Of a stretch of DNA of 64,000 nt, positions 40,634 through 49,289 are shown piece by piece. Numbering within the stretch: the first letter of the stretch is position 1; the number at the start of each line of letters is the position of its first letter. The stretch covers positions 248,001-312,000 of the forward strand of contig NZ_LT897781.1 in NCBI RefSeq assembly GCF_900188315.1, given 5' to 3'. Below the pieces are notes generated by a model, which was not told the DNA's origin, made no database searches, and saw only the letters and a program-made list of their open reading frames with translations. The DNA comes from Marinobacter sp. es.042. Lineage in GTDB: Bacteria; Pseudomonadota; Gammaproteobacteria; Pseudomonadales; Oleiphilaceae. A program made the translations under genes and the position numbers.

Positions 40634-40852
40634 GTGTCCCAGTCCGAGCAGTTTGCCAGCGACAACTACAGCGGTGTTTGCCCGCAGGCCTGGAAAGCCA
40701 TGGAAGCGGCCAATCGGATGGATGAACCGGCCTACGGCAAGCTGACACCGGAGGAGCTGAGGGTTATCCGGTCGGTCGCCGATCGCCACAAGCTCAATGT
40801 TCATATGGACGGTGCCCGCTTTCTATCTGATGTGAGAGCTCTAGTAGGCTAA
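40634..40852 (+). pseudogene. Internally deleted low-specificity threonine aldolase remnant
   Basis: A 72-codon frame beginning GTG with CAGGAG upstream. Residues 1-35 (SEQFASDNYSGVCPQAWKAM, then ANRMDEPAYG) match the N-terminus of LtaE-type threonine aldolase. Without a break in frame it jumps to LTPEELRVIRSVADRHKLNVHMDGARF, which belongs some 130-140 residues later. The PLP lysine region and everything after GARF are missing. The product cannot be a functional aldolase. Confidence 0.75.
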
Positions 40853-40928
40853 GAGCTATCGATTCCGGGGCGAAGTCGTGATATATCAGCAGCCCCAAAA
40901 CCCCAATTATTTTACGGAAACAGAAGAC

Positions 40929-41495
40929 ATGCCCAGAGCCAGTGAAATCAAAAAGAACTCCGCCGTTGAATACGATGGTCGGGTGTATTTTGTTAAGGAC
41001 ATCGAGCGTTCAGTACCCCAGGGCCGGGCCGGCGGCAGTCTCTACCGCATGCGCATGTACGATGTCGTGACCAACCAGAAGCTGGACGAGACCTTCAAGG
41101 ATTCGGACATGCTCAACCTGGCCGATCTCACTCGCCGGGAAGCCACCTTTTCTTACGCCGATGGCGATGAATACGTGTTCATGGATACCGAGGATTTCAC
41201 CCAGTACAGCCTGAACCGCGAGGCCATTGCCGACGAGCTGCTGTTCATTTCCGAAGATACTCAGGGCGTCATGGTCATCCTGTTGAAGGATTCGCCGGTT
41301 TCGCTGGCTCTTCCGCCCACGGTTGAACTGGTAATCGAGGAGACGGACCCGTCTGTGAAGGGCGGCTCTGCGACGGCCAGAACCAAACCCGCCCGTTTTG
41401 CCACGGGATTGGTCGTTCAGGTTCCCGAGCACATCTCCACCGGCGATCGCATTCGCATCAACGTGGAGGAGCGCAAGTTCCTGGGTCGCGCCTGA
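40929..41495 (+). CDS. yeiP: Elongation factor P-like protein YeiP (EfpL)
   Basis: A 188-residue three-domain EF-P paralogue. The N-terminal KOW-like domain is [46 protein letters not shown]. The tip loop PQGRAGG carries arginine where EF-P has its modified lysine, a mark of the YeiP/EfpL group, which helps ribosomes through stalling motifs without that modification. Domains 2 and 3 follow ([47 protein letters not shown]). Length equals E. coli YeiP (190). ATG 40929 is chosen on homology; the frame opens further upstream. Confidence 0.93.
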   Translation: MPRASEIKKNSAVEYDGRVYFVKDIERSVPQGRAGGSLYRMRMYDVVTNQKLDETFKDSDMLNLADLTRREATFSYADGDEYVFMDTEDFTQYSLNREAIADELLFISEDTQGVMVILLKDSPVSLALPPTVELVIEETDPSVKGGSATARTKPARFATGLVVQVPEHISTGDRIRINVEERKFLGRA

Positions 41496-41525
41496 TCTGA
41501 AGTCGTTCCTAAGTAAGGAAACCCT

Positions 41526-42716
41526 GTGAAGCCAATAGAAACGATAAAGGTGCTGGTCGCCAGCGTGATTGCTGTTGTGGTCATGGTTGGAATTGCCCGG
41601 TTTTCCTACACGCCCATGATCCCGGAGATGGTGGCTGCACTGGGGCTGAGCAAATCCGTTGTCGGCATGCTGGCGACGGTTAACTACGCCGGCTATCTGA
41701 CTGGTGCCGTGCTGATTACCCGCATCAGCGATCTCGGTCTCAAGGTCAGGCTTTACCAGCTCGGGCTGGTGGTCGCTGTGGTTTCGACGGTTCTCATGGG
41801 GTACACCACCAACGTGTGGCTTTGGTTCATCCTGCGTTTCATCTCAGGGCTGAGCACCTCCGCGGGCATGTTGCTTGGCGCGGGTCTGCTGATGAGCTGG
41901 TTGATCAAGAACAACCAGAAGTCCGAGCTTGGCGTTTTCTTTTCCGGCATCGGGCTCGGGATTGTTCTGACCGCTGTTACCGCGGAGCTGATCAAGGATC
42001 CGTTTACCTGGGATCAGCAATGGGTGATCTATGGTCTGGTGGCCCTGGCGTTGCTGGTCCCCGCCTGGCGCTGGATGCCCGATTACCGGGCCTGTGCCTT
42101 GCCAAAAACGGGGACAACCGATGGTGGCGACGAGCGCAGCCGGTTCATACGTATCCTGCAACTGGCGTATTTCTGCGCCGGCGTTGGCTATGTGGTCACG
42201 GCTACTTTTCTGGTGGCTATTGCTGAATCCATGCCCGAGCTTCAGGGGCAGGGCTGGCTGGTCTGGCTGATTGCAGGTCTTGCCGCCACGCCCGCCTGCT
42301 GGCTGTGGGATGTCTTTTCCCGTCGATGGGGGCAGTGGTTGGCGCTATACCTGGCCTACACTCTGAACTCCGTCAGTATCCTGATGCTGATTGTAAATAC
42401 CAGCCTGGCCAGTGTGATGGTCAGCTCGGTGATCTATGGCGTCAGCTTCATCGGTATCGTCAGCATGATGCTGGCGATGGTGGGGCGGGCTTTCCCGGAG
42501 AATCCCTCGCGGCCCATGAGCAGGCTTACTTTCAGCTATGGTATTGCACAGATGGTGGCACCCGCCGTGGTCGGCTATCTCGCTGATGTGGAAGGCAACT
42601 ACACCAACGGTCTCTGGCTGACCCTGGTGGTGATGGCATTGGGGGTTCTTGTTCTTCACTTGGCTCGTAGAGCCCAGGCGAGGGGAAGTGAAAGAAAACC
42701 TGCGGAGGTCACATGA
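41526..42716 (+). CDS. YbfB/YjiJ-family MFS transporter
   Basis: A 396-residue, 12-helix MFS protein. The first helix VIAVVVMVGIARFSYTPMIPEMVAALGLSKSVVGMLATVNYAGYLTGAVL is the hallmark of the YbfB/YjiJ group. These carriers often sit beside enzyme genes whose substrate they move. The start is GTG 41526 with AAGGAAA six bases upstream. Its stop overlaps the start of the dehydrogenase gene by four bases (ATGA), so the pair is translationally coupled and uptake or export of a 2-hydroxy acid is a reasonable guess. Confidence 0.85.
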   Translation: MKPIETIKVLVASVIAVVVMVGIARFSYTPMIPEMVAALGLSKSVVGMLATVNYAGYLTGAVLITRISDLGLKVRLYQLGLVVAVVSTVLMGYTTNVWLWFILRFISGLSTSAGMLLGAGLLMSWLIKNNQKSELGVFFSGIGLGIVLTAVTAELIKDPFTWDQQWVIYGLVALALLVPAWRWMPDYRACALPKTGTTDGGDERSRFIRILQLAYFCAGVGYVVTATFLVAIAESMPELQGQGWLVWLIAGLAATPACWLWDVFSRRWGQWLALYLAYTLNSVSILMLIVNTSLASVMVSSVIYGVSFIGIVSMMLAMVGRAFPENPSRPMSRLTFSYGIAQMVAPAVVGYLADVEGNYTNGLWLTLVVMALGVLVLHLARRAQARGSERKPAEVT

Positions 42717-43636
42717 AAGTTTCAGTCATTGGATTGGGGAATGTCGGGTCGACGCTGGCTTTCGTGCTGACGTTGAAAAACATCATCGATGAACTGGTTC
42801 TGGTTGGCCGAAGCAAAGAATCCGTGCTGGGTGATGTGCTTGATCTTCGGCACGGTCAGTTGTTTGTAAATACACCTGCGCAGGTTACTGCGGGTACGAT
42901 TTCCGATACTGCCGGCTCGGATGTGATTGCCGTCTGCGCATCCGTTCCCACACCGAAAAACATGAGCAGTCGTCTGGAACTGGCGCAGGGGAATGTCCAG
43001 TTGATGAAGGAGCTGATGCCAGAGTTGGCGAGGCTGTCGCCGGACTGCAAGATCGTGATGGTGTCGAATCCGGTGGACGTTCTGGTGCATTATGCGCTGG
43101 AGTTTGGCGGTTTTCGTCCAAATCAGGTTATCGGAACCGGCACGTTGGTGGATTCGAGCAGGTTTCGCCAATTACTGGCAGAAGAGCTTCGCATCCACAG
43201 TGAGGATATTCGCGCTTACATTCTGGGTGAGCACGGAGACAGCCAGTTTCCCGCCATGAGTTGCGCGGATGTTGGTGGCGAAACACTCGATGCTACGCCC
43301 GGCCGGTATGCTTTGTTCGAGAGAGCGTCCCGTGCGGGTTTTGAGGTTCTGAAGCATAAGGGCTGTACCAATTATGCGGTTGCCCTGGCGGCGGCAGAGA
43401 TCATTGAATGCATTGCAAATGATTCGAAGCACACGCTACCGGTCAGTCTTCGCGTTGACGGTTTTCTCGGTGTGGATGATGTTTGCCTGAGCCTGCCTGC
43501 GGTTGTTGGCCGTAATGGCATTGAGCGAGTTCTGCATCCGCGATTGGATGAAAAGGAGCAGGCGGCATTTTTGCACAGTGCGAATGTCGTCAGAGAGGTA
43601 ATTGCTTCATCGGCACCGGAAAAAGAGGACCATTAA
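42713..43636 (+). CDS. Lactate/malate dehydrogenase-family 2-hydroxyacid dehydrogenase
   Basis: A 307-residue NAD-dependent dehydrogenase. VSVIGLGNVGSTLAFVL is the cofactor loop, NPVDVLVHYALEFGGF (about 120-135) the substrate-domain hinge, and GEHGDSQFP (about 172-180) has the catalytic His. The mobile specificity loop reads SVPTPKNMSSRLEL: where LDH has Gln and MDH has Arg there is a Thr, and the loop is one residue longer. The substrate may therefore be neither lactate nor malate. It overlaps the upstream MFS carrier by four bases and the downstream thioesterase by one (TAATG). Confidence 0.82.
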   Translation: MKVSVIGLGNVGSTLAFVLTLKNIIDELVLVGRSKESVLGDVLDLRHGQLFVNTPAQVTAGTISDTAGSDVIAVCASVPTPKNMSSRLELAQGNVQLMKELMPELARLSPDCKIVMVSNPVDVLVHYALEFGGFRPNQVIGTGTLVDSSRFRQLLAEELRIHSEDIRAYILGEHGDSQFPAMSCADVGGETLDATPGRYALFERASRAGFEVLKHKGCTNYAVALAAAEIIECIANDSKHTLPVSLRVDGFLGVDDVCLSLPAVVGRNGIERVLHPRLDEKEQAAFLHSANVVREVIASSAPEKEDH

Positions 43637-44145
43637 TGACGGACAAGCCTTCAAAGCCCGTCTCAGCATCTGCAATTGAGAAGCACGTTTACAAGGTGTT
43701 TCCGAACGACATGAACTCCCACGACACGGTGTTCGGCGGGATGATTATGGCGAAATGCGACCGGTTGGCGCTGGTTGTTGCAGAACGACATTCAGCCCAT
43801 GTCTGTGTGACCGCTGCCGTGGACTCGATCCATTTCAGGGCGCCGGCGAAGGGAAATGACACGCTGTTGTTCAGCCTGTCGCTGAACCGGAGTTGGGGTT
43901 CGTCTATGGAGATTGGCGCGAGGGTTGAGGCCGAGAACAGTTACACCGGCGATACCCGGCATATTCTCTCGGCCTTTTTCACCTTTGTTGCGCTGGACGA
44001 ACATGACAGCCCTGTGGGGGTACCGGATGTGATTCCGGAGACGGAGGAGCAGCGGCGCCGATTCAAAAACGCACAGATCCGTCGGGAGGGGCGCCTGGCA
44101 ACCAGAAAGCAGCTCTCTTCCGCTGACGGTCGATCACTTGACTGA
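43636..44145 (+). CDS. Acyl-CoA thioesterase (YciA-like hot-dog fold)
   Basis: A 169-residue hotdog-fold protein of the YciA/acyl-CoA hydrolase group. HVYKVFPNDMNSHDTVFGGMIMAKCDRLALVVAERHS (about residues 15-51) carries the catalytic Asn/Asp region, and VDSIHFRAPAKGNDTLLFS follows. It hydrolyses acyl-CoA esters to free CoA. Start and the preceding stop overlap as TAATG, so it is coupled to the dehydrogenase. It ends seven bases before the convergent paaX stop. Confidence 0.85.
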   Translation: MTDKPSKPVSASAIEKHVYKVFPNDMNSHDTVFGGMIMAKCDRLALVVAERHSAHVCVTAAVDSIHFRAPAKGNDTLLFSLSLNRSWGSSMEIGARVEAENSYTGDTRHILSAFFTFVALDEHDSPVGVPDVIPETEEQRRRFKNAQIRREGRLATRKQLSSADGRSLD

Positions 44146-44152
44146 CCCTCGG

Positions 44153-45121
44153 TTACAGCACCTCCGGTTCAGTCGTCCGGTCAGTCTGGGTAGCGGTATC
44201 TCTCAGGCCGCCAAAGCGCTTGTAAAACTTCTCACCGGGCCCCGGAAGCGGCCCAGAGGCGTTCTCGAGGTTCGCGTCCAGCCACTGCTCGGCACGCGCA
44301 TAGATCTGCCGGTAAAGGTTGCGGCAAAGCTGTTTGGCGCTGCGACCCTCCCAGTCACCGGGTAACAGTTCATCCGGCAGCAGCGGATCCCTCAAAAGGA
44401 TCTTGCGGTATTCGTGGATCAGCAGGATCCTGAGGATCAGGCACTCTTCAGCGCTAAGGGTGTCTTCAGATTGCAGTTCGCGCCACAGCGGGCGGAACTG
44501 GCTCAGAAACCGCCTGTATCGACCACCCAGTTCCTCAAGGTTCCAGCTCTCCCTAACCTGCAGCCTCAGAGCTTTGGGGCTTTTCTGTTCCATAGGCATG
44601 GTCTGCATGACGATGGTGTCGTCCAGGGCACCCCATTCCTGGAGCATCGGGATCAGTTCGCTACGCGTAAACCGCGGGTGCTCCATCAACCCGGGCGCCA
44701 TGCTGCCAAAACTGAGCCATTTCAACTCTTCACGGACTTTCTGTCTGAGCTCCGGTGACAGTTGGTTCAGGTAAACCAGGCACCAGCTGCCGCTCCATTC
44801 TTCGGTATCCAGATTGTAAACGTGCTGAAACGCCTGCTCGAACCGACGCAGTCCGGGGCCGGTCAGGCTGTAATAACTGCAACGGCCCACCTTCTCGGTC
44901 TGCAGCCAGGATTCCTGAACCAGTCGATACACCGAGGTGCGGACCAGTCGCTGGCTGATACCCATGGGTTCGACCAGCTTCATCAGGCTGCCCAGCCATA
45001 CATTGCCGCCGCGGGGAACGATGGCATCACCGTAAATGGTGATGATGAGAGAGCCGGCCCGGAGGGGTCGCTTCTTCTGGAAGTTTTTGACGAGCAGTTC
45101 TAGCTGGCTTTTTGCAGTCAT
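44153..45121 (-). CDS. paaX: PaaX, phenylacetate-degradation transcriptional repressor
   Basis: A 322-residue regulator. The N-terminal winged helix is in AGSLIITIYGDAIVPRGGNVWLGSLMKLVEPMGISQRLVRTSVYRLVQESWL (about residues 22-73), typical of PaaX. The larger C-terminal region binds the effector; in E. coli, PaaX represses the paa promoters and is released by phenylacetyl-CoA. The ATG at 45121 is preferred over 45136. It is slightly longer than E. coli PaaX (316). It is divergent from the ABC importer operon; a 273-base gap contains promoters and candidate operators. Confidence 0.93.
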   Translation of the reverse strand: MTAKSQLELLVKNFQKKRPLRAGSLIITIYGDAIVPRGGNVWLGSLMKLVEPMGISQRLVRTSVYRLVQESWLQTEKVGRCSYYSLTGPGLRRFEQAFQHVYNLDTEEWSGSWCLVYLNQLSPELRQKVREELKWLSFGSMAPGLMEHPRFTRSELIPMLQEWGALDDTIVMQTMPMEQKSPKALRLQVRESWNLEELGGRYRRFLSQFRPLWRELQSEDTLSAEECLILRILLIHEYRKILLRDPLLPDELLPGDWEGRSAKQLCRNLYRQIYARAEQWLDANLENASGPLPGPGEKFYKRFGGLRDTATQTDRTTEPEVL

Positions 45122-45277
45122 GGCCTGAGTTCGCAAATAAGAATCAATGAAACATGTTCCACGTATTATGCGGTTCTTACGTGTCAGGTAAAGGTTTGTC
45201 TTTCGATCAGCGGTGCTGGCGTGTTCTGCCAGTGTCGGCTTTACTGAAAGAGCCGCGTTGGCACTCCCGGAAATCAG

Positions 45278-45306
45278 TTGACACGAGCGTTATGATACAA
45301 TAACTT
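45278..45306 (+). promoter_or_regulatory. Predicted sigma70 promoter of the ABC importer operon
   Basis: TTGACA (45278-45283), a 17-base spacer and TAACTT (45301-45306), 88 bases upstream of the solute-binding protein ATG. The spacing and the -35 match are ideal; the -10 is moderate. Confidence 0.5.
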
Positions 45307-45310
45307 CATT

Positions 45311-45340
45311 TGATATTCGTCAATGGTATCGAATCATACC
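45311..45340. promoter_or_regulatory. Candidate PaaX operator at the importer promoter
   Basis: TGATATTCG (45311-45319) and CGAATCATA (45330-45338) form an imperfect inverted repeat. The nested GGTAT-CGAATC-ATACC (45325-45340) also has matching arms. It sits just downstream of the predicted -10, where a repressor would block transcription. ATGATTCG on the minus strand resembles the TGATTC half-site that I recall for E. coli PaaX. Confidence 0.4.
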
Positions 45341-45394
45341 GGGAGCGAAGAAACAAAAACTCAAGCCCCTGCAAAAAACGGGAGAACAAAAACA

Positions 45395-46552
45395 ATGTTT
45401 AAAACAGTGATTCGTCGCGCAGGCAAATGCGCAGCCGTCGCAGCCGCCGGCCTCATGATGATGAGCGCACAGGCAGCTGAACCCATCAAGATCGGTTCCT
45501 TCCTGTCTGTGACAGGTCCGGCATCCTTTCTAGGCGATCCCGAGCTGAAAACGCTTGAGATGTACGTCGAAAAAATCAACGAAGAAGGTGGTGTACTTGG
45601 TCGTCAGCTGGAGCTGATTCACTACGACGACGTTGGCAACGCCTCCTCTGCACGCAACTTTGCCAGTCGCCTGATCCGTTCGGACCGGGTTGATATCATC
45701 GTTGGCGGCAGTACCACCGGCGCCACCATGGCGGCGGTTCCCCTGATTGAGCAGGCCCAGGTGCCGTTCATCTCCCTGGCCGGTGCGGTCGTTATTACCA
45801 ACCCGGTCAAGAAGTGGGTGTTCAAGACCCCCCAGACTGATCGCATGGCGGCGGAACGTATCCTGAGCGATATGAAAGACCGCGGTATCACCAAGTTCGG
45901 CCTGATCTCAGGCACGGGTGGTTTCGGAAGCTCCGGTCGCACACAGACTCTGGAAGTCGCCGAACAGATGGGCATGGAAGTTGTGGCCGATGTTACCTAC
46001 AGCGGATCTGATACAGACATGACCGCCCAGCTGACCAATATCCGTAACACAAGTGGTGTGGAAGCGGTGCTGAACTTCGGTTTCGGTCAGGGCCCGGCCA
46101 TCGTAACCCGCAACTATGCCCAGTTGGGCATGGAACTCCCGTTCTATCAGTCCCACGGTGTTGCATCCGACAGCTTCCTCGAACTCGCCGGTTCGTCTGC
46201 AGAAGGCCTTCGCCTGCCAGCGTCCCCGCTGCTGGTGCCGGATTCCCTGCCGAACGACGATCCCCAGAAAGAAGTGGTTCAGAACTACAAGGCTGAATAC
46301 GAAGCCCGTTGGGATTCCAAGGTGTCCACCTTCGGTGCCTACGCCTACGATGGCCTGATGCTGGCGGTCCGCGCTATGGAAGAAGCCGGCTCTACCGATC
46401 CGGAAGCCGTTCGTAACGCACTGGAGAATATCCAGGGCTATGTCGGCGTAACCGGTGTATTCAACATGTCACCGGAAGACCACAACGGCCTTGATCCAGA
46501 CTCCTTCCGCATTCTGGAAGTCCAGAATGGCGAATGGAAACTGATCGACTGA
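45395..46552 (+). CDS. Branched-chain-type ABC transporter substrate-binding protein
   Basis: A 385-residue periplasmic protein. Residues 1-26 are a signal peptide ending MSAQAAE. The mature part has the type 1 periplasmic-binding fold of LivJ-like proteins: EPIKIGSFLSVTGPASFLGDPELKTLEMYVEKINEEGG, then DDVGNASSARNFASRLI. Proteins of this branch bind not only leucine-type amino acids but also aromatic acids. Position between paaX and paaZ suggests phenylacetate or a related aromatic acid as ligand, which is inference. ATG 45395 follows GGGAG; a frame open to 45323 adds a hydrophilic stretch that would mask the signal peptide. Confidence 0.88.
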   Translation: MFKTVIRRAGKCAAVAAAGLMMMSAQAAEPIKIGSFLSVTGPASFLGDPELKTLEMYVEKINEEGGVLGRQLELIHYDDVGNASSARNFASRLIRSDRVDIIVGGSTTGATMAAVPLIEQAQVPFISLAGAVVITNPVKKWVFKTPQTDRMAAERILSDMKDRGITKFGLISGTGGFGSSGRTQTLEVAEQMGMEVVADVTYSGSDTDMTAQLTNIRNTSGVEAVLNFGFGQGPAIVTRNYAQLGMELPFYQSHGVASDSFLELAGSSAEGLRLPASPLLVPDSLPNDDPQKEVVQNYKAEYEARWDSKVSTFGAYAYDGLMLAVRAMEEAGSTDPEAVRNALENIQGYVGVTGVFNMSPEDHNGLDPDSFRILEVQNGEWKLID

Positions 46553-46573
46553 TAGCCCTTTAACCTGTCTCGC

Positions 46574-46611
46574 GGCTGGCGACGATCCCTTTTCCGGATA
46601 AGTCGCCAGCC
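46574..46611 (+). other. Intercistronic hairpin between binding-protein and permease genes
   Basis: GGCTGGCGAC (46574-46583) pairs perfectly with GTCGCCAGCC (46602-46611) across an 18-base loop, with no T tract. Such hairpins after the binding-protein gene commonly protect the upstream mRNA, so that more binding protein than membrane subunits is made. Confidence 0.65.
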
Positions 46612-46634
46612 GATGTTCGACCGGAACCACCGCT

Positions 46635-47510
46635 ATGCTCGCAGAATTCTTACAGTACCTGTTCACCGGGATTACTATCGGTGCGACTTACGCCCTGATA
46701 GCCCTCGGCTTTACCCTCATCTACAACGCCAGTCACGTCATCAACTTCGCCCAGGGCGAGTTTCTGATGATTGGAGGCATGGCTACGGTTTCGCTTACGG
46801 CCATGGGCGTGCCCATGATCCTGGCGGTCGTGTTGGCGGTCATTCTGGCCGGTATTCTTGGCGTCGCCCTGCAGAGGTTTGCGATTGCACCTGCCAAGCA
46901 GGCCGATGTTGTTACCCTGATCATTATCACCATCGGGGCGTCGATCTTTATCCGTGGTATTGCCCAGGTTGTCTGGGGCAAGGAATACCACGTGATGCAG
47001 AATTTCAGTACAGACGAGCCTATTGAAGTGTTCGGAGCAGTATTGAATAGCCAGAGCCTCTGGGTTCTCGGTGTTGGCGCGATCCTGGTGGTCGGCCTGG
47101 TTCTGTTCTTTACCAAGACACTGATTGGCAAGGCTATCCTGGCGACATCCATGAACAAGGAGGCTGCACGCCTTGTCGGTATCCGGACTCAGATGGTTCT
47201 GATGCTGGCATTCATGGTCTCGGCACTACTGGGCTCTGTAGCCGGTATTGTTGTTGCCCCGATCACGTTCACGTCCTACGACATCGGCATCATTCTCGGG
47301 CTGAAGGGCTTTGTGGCGGCTGCCATTGGTGGCCTGGGGAGCGGCGTTGGTGCGGTGGTCGGTGGTCTCTCGCTGGGTATCGTTGAAGCCATGGCGGCCG
47401 GCTACATCTCATCGGACTACAAGGATGCCGTGGCATTCTCCATGATCCTGCTGGTGCTGTTTTTCATGCCCCGCGGATTGTTCGGTGCCAAGGTAGTGGA
47501 GCGCGTCTGA
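46635..47510 (+). CDS. Branched-chain-type ABC transporter permease (LivH-like)
   Basis: A 291-residue inner-membrane permease with about eight helices. It has the LivH opening (FTGITIGATYALIALGFTLIYNASHVINFAQGEFLMIGG), a KEAARLVGI cytoplasmic loop (about residues 175-183) that contacts the ATPases, and the end LLVLFFMPRGLFGAK. It forms the channel with the LivM-like subunit. Its stop overlaps the next start (TGATG). Only a weak ribosome site precedes ATG 46635. Confidence 0.92.
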   Translation: MLAEFLQYLFTGITIGATYALIALGFTLIYNASHVINFAQGEFLMIGGMATVSLTAMGVPMILAVVLAVILAGILGVALQRFAIAPAKQADVVTLIIITIGASIFIRGIAQVVWGKEYHVMQNFSTDEPIEVFGAVLNSQSLWVLGVGAILVVGLVLFFTKTLIGKAILATSMNKEAARLVGIRTQMVLMLAFMVSALLGSVAGIVVAPITFTSYDIGIILGLKGFVAAAIGGLGSGVGAVVGGLSLGIVEAMAAGYISSDYKDAVAFSMILLVLFFMPRGLFGAKVVERV

Positions 47511-48517
47511 TGTTGAATACGTTTATGCAGTCGCGCCTGCGGGGACTGGTGATCCTCGCCCTTATTCTTGTCATTCTGCCCGCGTTTCTGGGCAACCCGT
47601 TCCACTACGAACTGGTTACCCAGATGGCGATCATTGCCGCTACGGTTGTTGGCCTGAACCTTCTGGTAGGTTTTGCCGGCCAGATCAGCCTGGGGCATGC
47701 CGGCTTCTTTGGCCTCGGCGCTTACTTTACCGGCATCGCAACCGGTACTTATGGCTGGTCATCGGTACCTGCTCTGGTGGTTGGAGCCATCGTTGTGGGC
47801 GCGATTGCCTGGATTGTCGGCCGTCCGATTCTGCGTCTGAAAGGCCACTACCTTTCCATGGCAACTCTTGCCGTTGGTTTTATTATTGCCATCATCCTGA
47901 ACAACGAGCGTGCGCTGACCGGCGGGCCAGACGGTATGCCGGTGCCGGCCTTCGAAATCTTTGGCTGGGAGCTGAGCGCGTTTGGTCGCTATTCGCTGTT
48001 CGGTATCACGATCGAAGGTTTCCAGGCCTGGTATATCTTCGCCAGCGTGGTGCTTCTGGTAGCGGTTTGGTTTGCGCTGAACCTCATTGAATCGCCGATT
48101 GGCCGGGCGCTGCGTTCGGTGCACGGCTCGGAAGTGGCTGCCAGCGTTGTCGGTGTGAACACCGCGAAATACAAAAGCCTTGTGTTCGTGATCTCGGCGA
48201 TTTACGCCAGCCTGATGGGCAGTCTTTATGCCCACTTCCAGGGCTTCATTACGCCCGCGGTAGCAAGCTTCGAATTTTCCATCCTGTTCATCACCATGGT
48301 TGTTCTGGGTGGCATGGGCTCGACCTTCGGTGTCATTCTTGGCGCCGTGGTGCTGAAGCTTTTGCCTCAGGTTCTGGCAGATTTCCAGGAGCTGGAACAT
48401 GTCATGTTCGGCCTGATCCTGATGCTCACCATGATCTTTATGCCAAAAGGACTGTTGCCCACACTGACCGCGTTTGTTTCCAAGAAAATGCGCAAGAAAG
48501 CGGGAGGTGAAGCATGA
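47510..48517 (+). CDS. Branched-chain-type ABC transporter permease (LivM-like)
   Basis: A 335-residue permease with about nine or ten helices. Family blocks are NLLVGFAGQISLGHAGFFGLGAYFTGI (about residues 49-75), the coupling loop SPIGRALRSVHGSEVAASVVGVN (about 196-218) and MVVLGGMGSTFGVILGA. It is the second membrane half of the importer. ATG 47510 is joined to the upstream stop; the downstream ATPase start overlaps its end by four bases. Confidence 0.92.
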   Translation: MLNTFMQSRLRGLVILALILVILPAFLGNPFHYELVTQMAIIAATVVGLNLLVGFAGQISLGHAGFFGLGAYFTGIATGTYGWSSVPALVVGAIVVGAIAWIVGRPILRLKGHYLSMATLAVGFIIAIILNNERALTGGPDGMPVPAFEIFGWELSAFGRYSLFGITIEGFQAWYIFASVVLLVAVWFALNLIESPIGRALRSVHGSEVAASVVGVNTAKYKSLVFVISAIYASLMGSLYAHFQGFITPAVASFEFSILFITMVVLGGMGSTFGVILGAVVLKLLPQVLADFQELEHVMFGLILMLTMIFMPKGLLPTLTAFVSKKMRKKAGGEA

Positions 48518-49272
48518 CAGCACTGGTCGAAGTAAAGGGGCTGGATAAAGCCTTTGGTGGTGTCCATGCGGTCGAAGGCGTCAGCTTTTCGGTTGAAGCC
48601 GGACAGGTCTATTCGGTTATCGGCCCCAATGGTGCCGGCAAGACGACGCTGTTTAATCTGATCACAGGGCTTTATACGCCGACCAAAGGCGAGATCCTGC
48701 TGAACGGTGAGAGCACCGCCAAGCTGGAGCCCAATGAACTGGCAGAGCGAGGCATGTGCCGCACGTTCCAGCAGATGCAGATCTGCATGAACATGACCGC
48801 TATCGAAAACGTGATGCTGGGTCGGCACTTGCAGCTCAAAAGCAGCCTGTTTACGACCCTGTTCCGCTTGCCTTCCCTGCGTCGCAATGAAGACGCAGCC
48901 CGCAAGCGTGCGGCGGAACTGATGGAATACGTGGGTTGCGGTGACTACCTGGATACCGAAGCATCGGCGATGTCCTATGGCGCGCTCAAGCGCCTGGAGA
49001 TTGCCCGGGCATTGGCCGCTGAGCCCAAGGTTATCCTTCTGGATGAGCCGGCCGCCGGTTTGAACGCGGTTGAAACCGCTGCCCTGGAGGAACTGATCCG
49101 GAAAATTGCGGATCAGGGCACCACGGTAATGCTGGTTGAGCACGATATGAAACTGGTGATGGGTATTTCCGACCGGTTGCTGGTGCTTAACTATGGCCGT
49201 GTTCTGGCGGAAGGGACCCCCGAGGAAATTCGCCAGAACCCGGATGTTATCGCCGCCTATCTGGGTGGCTGA
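48514..49272 (+). CDS. Branched-chain-type ABC transporter ATPase (LivG-like)
   Basis: A 252-residue nucleotide-binding subunit. Walker A is GPNGAGKTTLFN (about residues 38-49), the signature is AMSYGALKRLEIARALA (about 152-168; the usual LSGG reads MSYG, as is common in LivG), Walker B is VILLDEPAAGLN, and the H-loop is in LVEHDMKLVM. The LivG-type ending with EEIRQNPDVIAAYLGG is clear. ATG 48514 follows GGAGG by six bases. Confidence 0.92.
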   Translation: MTALVEVKGLDKAFGGVHAVEGVSFSVEAGQVYSVIGPNGAGKTTLFNLITGLYTPTKGEILLNGESTAKLEPNELAERGMCRTFQQMQICMNMTAIENVMLGRHLQLKSSLFTTLFRLPSLRRNEDAARKRAAELMEYVGCGDYLDTEASAMSYGALKRLEIARALAAEPKVILLDEPAAGLNAVETAALEELIRKIADQGTTVMLVEHDMKLVMGISDRLLVLNYGRVLAEGTPEEIRQNPDVIAAYLGG

Positions 49273-49289
49273 GCAAGGAGACATTTCAA

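Noticed and set aside
40473..40748. 92-residue N-terminal extension of the LemA-fusion protein
   Set aside because: It runs antisense to the aldolase remnant, lacks a ribosome site and precedes a good ATG with AAGGACC.
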